Source: Alviniconcha marisindica | Lineage: Eukaryota > Mollusca > Gastropoda > Provannidae | Direction: 5' to 3' | NCBI GenBank assembly: GCA_018857735.1 | Contig: JABMCL010001376.1 | Location: forward strand, 212,501 to 276,500 | DNA length: 64,000 nucleotides | Shown here: piece after piece, positions 35,728-46,900 of the stretch | Layout of the letters: each line of letters starts with the position of its first letter | Position numbering within the stretch: the stretch's first letter is position 1 | Notes under the pieces: model-generated | Database searches by the model: none | What the model was told of the DNA's origin: nothing | What the model saw: only the letters and a program-made list of their open reading frames with translations | Position numbers and translations under genes: made by a program

Positions 35728-38091
35728 CCCTGCCTCTGGGACTTTCGGTCCAAGCCAGTGCCTCTCTCGAGAACTTGGTAAACAAGAGTAATAAATTGAA
35801 ATGATGCGGTGACAGGAAGCAGGACGTAATTAACTGTAGCAGTCCAGCAGTATTTGAAGCCCACTGGAGCCCATAGTGACACTTGCACTGACCTCAGGCG
35901 TTGCCTTGTGTGCCAACTTGCTGCATTACAAACAAATAAGTACCCAGATAGTTTGTACAGATAAATATGCAGATAGTTTTTAAATTGTACAGGTAAACAC
36001 GCAGATAGTTTGTTTGTTTTTTGTTTTTGTTTTTAATTTTGTGAATTTTGCAGCGTACGTGTGAAGTGTTTTCTGTTTCTCTTCCCTCAGAGTGTTGGTC
36101 ACGTTAAAAAAGATGAAGGTACTGTGAATCCACGTGAATGTTCTCTGAGCAGCAAACTGATCAGTTTGTGTAGCATGTGTTTATACTGACAGGCACTTTG
36201 GCTACTAATGACTCTAGCGGAGTGCAGAGGTGAAGGTCAAGGAAGAACAGTCAACAACAGAAGAAGAAAAAAAGAGGGAGAAAACAACAGCGCTCTCTGA
36301 CTCTCCTTAGGTGAAGGGTTTCCTCTCCCACGCTTGAATCATCAAACTGAGCAGTGCATGAAAACTTCCGGGCAAAATTTAAAAGAGCTGTTCGAGCACA
36401 CAGCTGATCTGTTATTATAGTGTTAACATGATTATAATAAATTTTGTCCCACTTTGTACGAGCGAAGCAGCTGATTGAGACGGTCATGAAGGGTAGCATC
36501 CCATTAGATCAGATTCTTGGCCTGTATGTTATAGCTCTCAGTTTCTAGCCGCATATCCACTCCCTCTAAAAAGATGCACATCGGAAATGATAGATAACTG
36601 AGAAACAAAATGTGCAGTGGCAGAGTTAAGACATGTATGTAAGCTGTTTCTCAGAACTGATGTTAATTTTTCTCTTGCTGACCCAAACAGATGATCAAAA
36701 TGTACTTTTTTCTTTCTTTCAAATTTAAGAAGTGCACATGGTGATGGCAGATATTTACATAGCATGCAATGCAGTAGGTAAGGACTGACTTTGATCAAAT
36801 AATAGAGACCCACAAACTTTTGCCTTGTTCTGTAATTGCATTTACTTCTAACAGCGAAATCTAACAGCACGGACCTGCACTTCCTTTTGTCTGTGTGTGT
36901 GCTTTTCTGAGAGAAAAAAAATGTCAGCCGTTGCTTTTTACGCAGCTTCATTCAAGAAGAGGCGCAAACATATGACTTAGCAAACAACCCTCAAAACAAA
37001 ATGTCATTTTGCAAGCAGACCCAGAAAACTCACCCTCACCAGCACTCTACCATTTTCCCCACCCCCACCCCCACCCCCACCCCCACCCCAAAGATGGGCA
37101 AAGTTTCACTCCTTTCTCTAAATTAAACACTGACATTGCCACTATGAAAGGTGAGCATATTCAAATTTGACGTGTGTTCAACCCAAATATAACCATCATG
37201 GTTAACTGGGCATTAAAGACCAGTTATCTATATAGATCTGTAAAACAGTGACATTGCAACTATGAATGGAGGGCATATTGAGGTGGTATATGTGTTCAGG
37301 CCAAATATAACTATCACAGTTGACTAGGCATTAAAGACCAATTATCTCTTGATTAGATATATATTTCTCTATAACACTGACATTGCAACTGTGAATGGAG
37401 AGCATATTAAAATGGTATATATGTGTTCAACCCAAATATAACCATCACGGTTGACTGGGCATTAAAGACCAATTATCTCTTGATTAGATATATATATATT
37501 TCTCCATAACACTGACATTGCAACTGTGAAAGGTTTATTGAAATGTTTTTTGTGTTCAGCCTAAATATAACCATCACAGTTGACTGGGCATTAAAGACCA
37601 TTATCTCTCTATTAGATATATATTTCTGTATAACACTGACATTGCAGCTGTGAAAGGAGAGTTTGTTGAAATGCTTTATGTGTTCACCTCAAATATATAA
37701 CCATCATGGTTGACTGTGCATTATATCTCTCTATTGGACAGATATAACTCTAAAGCAAACTGACCACTTGACTGACCACTTGTTAGTTTACTTAAATTTT
37801 TAGGTAGAGGAGATGGTGGTGGTACAATTTGTAGATGGCAGTGAGTGTGGTACTTTAAATATGTGCCTGATAGTGATAGCTGTGTCAAACCTAAATACCT
37901 AAATGCATAAGTTTAAAAAATGGATGTGTTGATGTATATGCCGCTGTGTTTGTCTTGACATTTGTTTTGTCTTGACATTCAGATTTTTGTTTCTGTCTTC
38001 TCTCTTTGACAGGCAGAGGTGGAGGGTGGGAGAGGGGACAGTAGGGTTAGTTTTTGTGTCTTTGGGTTTGATGGTTTGTTGTTGTTACTGC

Positions 38092-38126
<35 letters not shown>

Positions 38127-38417
38127 CATGTTAAAAGAGTTTGAGAAAAAGAGAGAGAAGAGAAATAGGAAAATTTTGACCAGAATATTCTGTTCTTTTT
38201 AAGAGACCTTGAATTGGTCCTTCTTTTACAAGAAAACTATATATAAACATAAAAAAATAAAAAAATAAACTCTAGCTCTTTTCATAGCACTTCCATTAAA
38301 CTTAACACAGACAACCTGTTTCCTCATAATTATTATCTTTGTGTGTGTCTTGTGTGTGTGTGTGTGTGTGTGTGTGTTGTTTGTGTGTGGTGTGTGGTAT
38401 GTGTGTGGTGTGTGTGT

Positions 38418-38464
<47 letters not shown>

Positions 38465-41400
38465 ATATGCAGGTTAATTAATTAATGTAATGTACTCTTC
38501 TTCTTCTTTTTTGCCCCATTGTTTCTTGCTTTCTCTCCATCTCTCTCTTCTTCTTCTTTCTCTTCTTTTTTAAATTGGTGTTTCATTGTCTGATTAAAAT
38601 GTTTACCTGTAGGGAGTGTACGAGTATTAGAAATGATTTTTTTTAGGTTAACCCCTTCACTGCCGTGCACACATGGACGCTATATGCCAAGCAGTAAAAT
38701 TTAAAATCTTTAAGAGTTTTTTTTCTTTTTTCTTTTTTTTCTTTTCTTTTTTCTTCTAATTTTTTGCATGAGGAAGGATTTGCTCAGTAATGAAAGTGCT
38801 TTAAGTAGGCTTGTAATAGGCCCAGAATTCTTTCAGTTTGCTGGCCTATGTGCACACCTTTGTGAAAAATGTATGGGTTGGGGCAGTGAAGGGGTTAATA
38901 GATATTTTTGCAAATGTTCAGGGCATTGTAAAGTGCACTATGCATGCATTTTATTATAACTATTGGCTCATGAAAAATATGAGACTTTGTAATGATCATT
39001 TTTGGGCCAATCATATATGGCAAAAACTTCTGTGTTGCACCTTTTTTCGTGGACCCCATGTCAAAGTTTGTACCACAGTTGAGCTGATGCTTGATGCTTG
39101 AACACATGATTGATGTGTATTTAATGGAGCTTATATATATATGCATTGTTCATAGATTTGGTGAAAACCATTAATGTGATCTTTTTCTCAGAGACTGTAA
39201 CGATTAAGATCTGTCTAACTTTGCATGGTAATAACCTCAATGCAGAGACTGTAGCAATTAAGATCTGTCTAACTTTGCAAGGTAATAAATAACCTCAGTG
39301 CAGAGACTGTAGCAATTAAGATCTGTCTAACTTTGCAAGGTAATAAATAACCTCAGTGCAGAGACTGTAGCAATTAAGATCTGTCTAACTTTGCAAGGTA
39401 ATAACCTCAGTGCAGAGACTGTAGCAATTAAGATCTGTCTAACTTTGCAAGGTAATAAATAACCTCAGTGCAGAGACTGTAGCAATTAAGATCTGTCTAA
39501 CTTTGCAAGGTAATAACCTCAGTGCAGAGACTGTAGCAATTAAGATCTGTCTAACTTTGCAAGGTAATAACCTCAATGCAGAGACTGTAGCAATTAAGAT
39601 CTGTCTAACTTTGCAAGGTAATAACCTCAATGCAGAGACTGTAGCAATTAAGATCTGTCTAACTTTGCAAGGTAATAACCTCAATGCAGAGACTGTAGCA
39701 ATTAAGATCTGTCTAACTTTGCAAGGTAATAACCTCAATGCAGAGACTGTAGCAATTAAGATCTGTCTAACTTTGCAAGGTAATAACCTCAATGCAGAGA
39801 CTGTAGCAATTAAGATCTGTCTAACTTTGCAAGGTAATAACCTCAATGCAGAGACTGTAGCAATTAAGATCTGTCTAACTTTGCATGGTAATAACCTCAA
39901 TGCAGAGACTGTAGCAATTAAGATCTTTCTAACTTTGCAAGGTAATAACCTCAGTGCAGAGACTGTAGCAATTAAGATCTTTCTAACTTTGCAAGGTAAT
40001 AACCTCAATGCAGAGACAGTAGCAATTAAGATCTGTCTAACTTTGCATGGTAATAACCTCAATGCAGAGACAGTAGCAATTAAGATCTGTCTAACTTTGC
40101 ATGGTAATAACCTCAATGCAGAGACTGTAGCAATTAAGATCTAACTTTGCATGGTAATAACCTCAATGCAGAGACTATAGCAATTAAGATCTAACTTTGC
40201 ATGGTAATAACCTCAATGCAGAGACAGTAGCAATTAAGATCTGTCTAACTTTGCAAGGTAATAACCTCAATGCAGAGACTGTAGCAATTAAGATCTAACT
40301 TTGCATGGTAATAACCTCAATGCAGAGACAGTAGCAATTAAGATCTGTCTAACTTTGCAAGGTAATAACCTCAATGCAGAGACTGTAGCAATTAAGATCT
40401 AACTTTGCATGGTAATAACCTCAATGCAGAGACTGTAGCAATTAAGATCTAACTTTGCATGGTAATAACCTCAATGCAGAGACTGTAGCAATTAAGATCT
40501 GTCTAACTTTGCATGGTAATAACCTCAATGCAGAGACTGTAGCAATTAAGATCTAACTTTGCATGGTAATAACCTCAATGCAGAGACTGTAGCAATTAAG
40601 ATCTGTCTAACTTTGCATGGTAATAACCTCAATGCAGAGACTGTAGCAATTAAGATCTAACTTTGCATGGTAATAACCTCAATGCAGAGACTGTAGCAAT
40701 TAAGATGTAACTTTGCATGGTAATAACCTCCAATGAGTTTGACATTTTCATGCCATTTTGAGTAACCTTTATCAGATGTTGTGGTCACACTGGTAACAGA
40801 AAGATAGAGAAAGTTAAAATTATTCAAGAACTGGCATGAAAACTAATTCTGGATTTTTGGTCTCCACTGTCCTGGGATTTAACCAAGCTGTGTGCCTAAG
40901 TGGAAAGGGAAGGGACTCAGTGTTATTTATTTATCTACAGTCAGAGAGAGAGAGAGAGAAGATAAAAGAGCCCTCCGAACATTTTCTGGTTAATGGTGTA
41001 TTTATTCAAGTGCTCTATAATGGGATGTTAGTGCCATACATGCAGATGTGGGGGGAGGGGGGGGGGGGTCTGTGTCAGTTAACGATGTTAGCATTTTGCA
41101 CATAGAGATGTGGCCAGTGGATCCAGTGATGGATCCAATGATGTGTGTGCCTGGTTGATGATAGTAGTGGTGTGTGTGTAGGTTGGGTGAGGAGTGTGGG
41201 TGTGGGTGTAAGTGGGTGTGTGGGGAGGGGTGTATGCATGTGGGTGTCCAAGGGAGGTGGGCAAGAGGGATATGCTCACAGTTGTAATAATTTGTATTAT
41301 GGATTTGGTTTTTTAGTTTGTTTGGTGGGTTTTTTTTTTTTTTTAGGGGGTTGTCTTTTTTATTTTTGGTTTTGGTTGTTTTTTTAGTCCAGTCTGTCTG

Positions 41401-43920
41401 CTGTCTGTTGTCATTTTATTAACTGAAATGCTTCTGACATTGCTCTGATGTTCTTTAACTTGTTGTTTTTAAATTAATGATCCTTTAGTAGTTAGTTGAA
41501 TTGCTCTGTGATGGATGACTAAAGTATACCGACTTGACTTTGAGTTTGACTTGTGTTTTGGCAGGAGAGACGGCAGACGGAACAGCACGATTGTGGAGCG
41601 TATCTACCAGGCACAGTACTGTAACCCCTCTCTCCTGAACCGCACGGGCTCTGTCCGCTCCATTGGAGGGTGAGTGCAGCTCACTGATGATCGAAGCATA
41701 GACTATGTGTGTGAAATGCTGACCAAGTTCAAGTGACTATTAAATATTCAGTGGCGCTGCCAGGCTGCTTGCAAATGTAGATCAAGGAATGGTTTCGAAA
41801 GCCACTTGCTACTTAGTTGTTTTTGTTGTTGTTATTTGCTTCTTTGTGTTTTTTGTTGTTGTTGTAGTTGTTTGTATGTTTGTGTTTTTTATTTTTTTTA
41901 TTGTGGATGTTTGTTGTTTTTGGATTTAAGGTTGCTGTGTAGTTGTTTGTATGTGTGTGTGTGTATTTGGTTTTTTATTTTTTTTATTGTGGATGTTTGT
42001 TGTGTTTTTTTGTTTTTGTTTTTGTTTTTTGGGGGTTGGGGTTGGGGGGGAGAGGTCGAGTCCAAGTTCAACACTTCAGCAGTCTGTTAAGTTGATACAC
42101 AGTGATGTTGTAGATCTGTTTTTTCAGCACTGTTAGGTGTTTAGATTTGCATGTTCATTCAGCTGTATGTTTTTCGCTTCAGGCCTTAAATTCTTCTTCT
42201 CATGCCCCGCTGTATGTATTTCTCTTTGGTTTTTAGCCGCTCCAACGGAAGCCAGTGACAGCATGAAGTATATTTTCTTCTGACTGCTTCAAAGGTCATT
42301 GTATTGACCCTGTTGTATTTTTTCCCTTCAGTATTTTGCTCTCTCTCTCTTTTCAAGTTTTATCTGGATTGCTGTGACTTAGGTGATACTTCTTGGATGT
42401 TCTCTCGTCTTGTCTAAACTGACAGCAGGGACAGTAATCCACAAAGAGTGGGTATGTCTGTTTCTGTGTCTGTCTGCTACATGGACAGTAATCCACAAAG
42501 AGTGGGTATGTCTGTTTCTGTGTCTGTCTGCTACATGGACAGTAATCCACTAAGAGTGGGTATGTCTGTCTCTGTGTCTGTCTGCTACATGGACAGTAAT
42601 CCACTAAGAGTGGGTATGTCTGTTTCTGTGTCTGTCTGCTACACGGACAGTAATCCACTAAGAGTGGGCATGTCTGTCTCTGTGTCTGTCTGCTACACGG
42701 ACAGTAATCCACTAAGAGTGGGTATGTCTGTCTCTGTGTCTGTCTGCTGTTACAAGTGATACTGCAGGAGATGTAACGTGCGTGGTCTGAGCTTTTCCGT
42801 ACTTGGAACACTGCTCTGCTGTATTCGGGTCTGTCGTTGAACTTGGTAGAATATGACTGAAATTTTTAAAATTTAATTTGCTTAACAGAATTCTTCATTA
42901 AAAAAAAATCTGACAAGGTTATTGGTTCTCACAGCATGCTGCTGTCTGCTTTTGATGTTGTGCATACTAATCTCTCAACAAGTCCCCGGAATAAATTTCA
43001 CGTGCGAGTCTGGTTGGTTAGGAGGAACAGTGCTGCGCTGTGGCGGAACCCAAGTTGTCGGATAGGATAACATCGCAGGCACCCGGACAGAATGTCGCGT
43101 GATGAAACATGCAATCAGTGTGATAGGCACAGCTGACTGGGCAGCAGTTTGACATCTTGGGAAGGGGGGGGGGGGGCAATTTTGGTGGTTTTTTTGTTGT
43201 TGTTTTGCTCATCTCTGGCCCTTTTTGTTGTTGTTTTTGGTGCAATACGTAAAGAGAACAGGGATGGACATTTTCATAATTGACTTAGTTTAAAATACAA
43301 ATGGTAGGCCATTTAAAAATATTTGTTTATCTGTAACTTCTGTAACTTCCGTGATTTTTTTGGAGTTAGTTAAACGTCGTTTTTCTTCTTTTTTTCCTCC
43401 TCTTCCAGTATTGTACACTGTCAGTTGTGTTTTGAACTTGAAGTCATTTAATTATCTAGTAGAAGTATTATAGGTCTTTATTCCTTGCATGACTTGTATT
43501 GATTTGCCTCATAAAGTTAATCTAATCCCTATCTTATGTGGTGTTCTTCTGAGGCTGCCACCACTGCTTTGTAACAAGAACTTGATTTGAAAAAGTACTG
43601 CTTTATTTCTGACATTTTACTAACTGGCTTTTCATATCTGAGGAAGGACCCCTGAAAGAACAATCGGAATACTGTATCAGAGCAGGTTCAGGAGTGCATG
43701 CACACATGCCCACGCATGTGTGCATGTACACACACAAACACATGTGCACACAAGCAACATGCACACACACACACATGTGCGTAATAACGATAATAATGGG
43801 TATTTAAAGCAACACACATGTGCACACAAGCAACATGCACACACACACACACACACACACGTGCATAATAACGATAATAATGGGTATTTAAAGCAACACA
43901 CATGTGCACACTAGCAACAT

Positions 43921-43967
<47 letters not shown>

Positions 43968-46900
43968 TAATAACGATAATAATGGGTATTTAAAGCAACA
44001 CACATGTGCACACAAGCAACATGCACACACACACACACACACACACGTGCGTAATAACGATAATAATGGGTATTTAAAGCAACACACATGTGCACACAAG
44101 CAACATGCACACACACACACACACACGTGCGTAATAACGATAATAATGGGTATTTAAAGCAACACACATGTGCACACAAGGGGGATGGGGGGAGGAGGTG
44201 GTGGGAATAGGATTGGGGTGGGGGGTGCAGGCAGGTAGTTGGGGGGGGGGGGGGGGGGGGGGTAGGTAGTCTTACTTGGTACATATAACTTCATGCCTTC
44301 AGAAATTCAACAGTTTCATCAAAAATTCACAGGAATGTGGGGATGGGGGAAGGAGGTGGTGGGAATAGGATTGGGGTGGGGGGTGCAGGCAGGTAGTTGG
44401 GTGGGGGGGGGGGGGGTAGGTAGTCTTACTTGGTACATATAACTTCATGCCTTCAGAAAGTCAACAGTTTCATCAAAAATTCACAGTAATGTGGGGATGG
44501 GGGGAGGAGGTGGTGGGAATAGGATTGGGGGTGGGTGGGGGGTGCTGGCAGGTAGTTGGGTGGGGGTGGGGTGGCGGGTAGGTAGTCTTACTTGGTACAT
44601 ATAACTTCATGCCTTCAGAAAGTCAACAGTTTCATCAAAAATTCACAGTAATGTGGGGATGGGGGGAGGAGGTGGTGGGAATAGGATTGGGGGTGGGTGG
44701 GGGGTGCTGGCAGGTAGTTGGGTGGGGGTGGGGTGGCGGGTAGGTAGTCTTACTTGGTACATATAACTTCATGCCTTCAGAAAATCAACTGTCTGTTGTT
44801 GTTTTTTCTAGGCTAATTCTCTTGTAAAGAAAAGTCCCCCTTCTGTTTTCTAGGAGTAGTTTTCAGTCAGTGTTTCAGTGCATGTTTTTTACCTTTTACA
44901 CTGACTGGGCTGTTCTAAGTGACTGCTTCTTAACTCTCCTGTTTTTATCCTAATTGCCACGTATTTATTTGAATGTTGTTGTCATGTCAGTTTTACCTGT
45001 GAATGACCCTTCGTTTGGCGACCAACAATTTCTTTCCCTGTGGAGCACTTTATTTGTGTTCTGTGGGAACATTTGTCATACACCAGGATTTTTTACCCGG
45101 CATGAAAATCTTTAACATATATTTGTAATGATGAGTGCTAGTTTGCCCATCCCAAATAAGCCTTATGGTTTCTGTGGATGTTAAGCACCATGTTTACTGC
45201 TAGTTCGCTGGCCAGCCATAGTGAAAAAATCTAAAGGCTGGAGATTTCTAAACTTCCATTAAAGCAGTCTTTCATATTTGCATGGTGACCAACTTCTTTG
45301 AGCTTTCTGCCTTGGCGTGGGCTGTGTCACAACTCATTGACACCCGCAAGAACACCAAGGCTTGGGCTGTGTTACAACACATTGACACCAGCAAGAACAC
45401 CAAGGCTTGGGCTGTGTCACAACACATTGACACCAGCAAGAGCACCAAGCATGGGCTGTGTTACAACACATTGACACCAGCAAGAACACCAAGGCTTGGG
45501 CTGTGTTACAACACATGCCAGCAAGAACACCAAGGTTTGGGGCTGTGTCACAACACATTGACACCAGCAAGAGCACCAAAGCATGGGCTGTGTTACAACA
45601 CATTGACACCAGCAAGAACCCAAGGCTTGGCTGTGTTACAACACGCTGACAGCAGAACAGGCTTAGCTGGTCACAACACAATTGACCCACAAGAACACCA
45701 AGGCTGGGCTGTGTCAAACACTTGACCATCAAAGACACCAAGCATGGCTGTGTACACAACACATTGAGCCAGCAAACACAAGGCTTGGGCTGTGTCACAA
45801 CACATTGACACCGCAAGAACACCAAGGCATGGGCTGTGTCACAACACATTGACACCAGCAAGAACACCAAGGCTTGGGCTGTGTTACAACACGCTGACAC
45901 CAGCAAGACACCAAGGCTTGGGCTGTGTACAACACATTGACACCAGCAAGAACACCAAGGCTGGGCTGTGTTACAACACGCTGACACCAGCAAGAACACC
46001 AAGGCATGGCTGTGTCACAACACACTGACACCAGCAAGAACACCAAGGCATGGGCTGTGTTACAACACGCTGACACCAGCAAGAACACCAAGGCTTGGGC
46101 TGTTTTCAACAGCTGACACCAGCAAGAACACCAAGGCTTGGGCTGTGTCACAACACATGACACCAGCAAGAACACCAAGGCTGGGCTGTGTCACAACACG
46201 CTGACACCAGCAAGAACACCAAGGCATGGGCTGTGTCACAACACATTGACTCCAGCAAGAACACCAAGGCATGGGCTGTGTCACAACACACTGACACCAG
46301 CAAGAACATCAAGGCATGGGCTGTGTCACAACACACTGACACCAGCTAGAACATCAAGGCATGGGCTGTGTCACAACACACTGACACCAGCAAGAAAACC
46401 AAGTCACAACACACTGACACCAACAAGAACACCAAGGCTTGGGCTGTGTCATGACACACTGACACCAGCAAGAACACCAAGGCTTTGGGCTGTGTCACAA
46501 CACATTGACACTGGCAACAACACCAAGGGTACATCAGAATGTGGGTGGTCATGCATTGTATAATTATGTGGGCACTATCTTCAGCCACGATAAACTCCTT
46601 GCATAACGGAATCCACGCTCCAGGAATAGAGATAAATCCTCTGAAGACAGCATGCGGCTGCCCATGTGGCAAGGGAATGAAAAACAAAAACGTACAGTCC
46701 TCTCTCCTAGCGGCATGCATTGGTCACCGTACAGTTGCGTATACCTGGTGGCCACCAGAGTGCTCAGCTGGGGAAAGCTGCAACAACAGCTTCATTGAGC
46801 TTAACTTGTGCCTACCTGTTTTGGTGACTTGATGGCCACAACCTCTCGCCAGTGTCACAGCCGTGCCGAAAAGTTGAAAGTGGAAGTGGTATTTTCTCAT

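Noticed and set aside
39439..40144. Two long opposing open frames of more than 200 residues with an 18-residue repeat
   Set aside because: The 54-bp minisatellite unit is a multiple of three, so both strands stay open automatically. No start context, splice sites or non-repeat sequence.
39185..40735. CRISPR-like regular direct repeats
   Set aside because: There are no unique spacers, the units are contiguous, and the context is an animal intron.
45282..46563. Several 60-220 residue frames on both strands
   Set aside because: 45-bp minisatellite, again a multiple of three.
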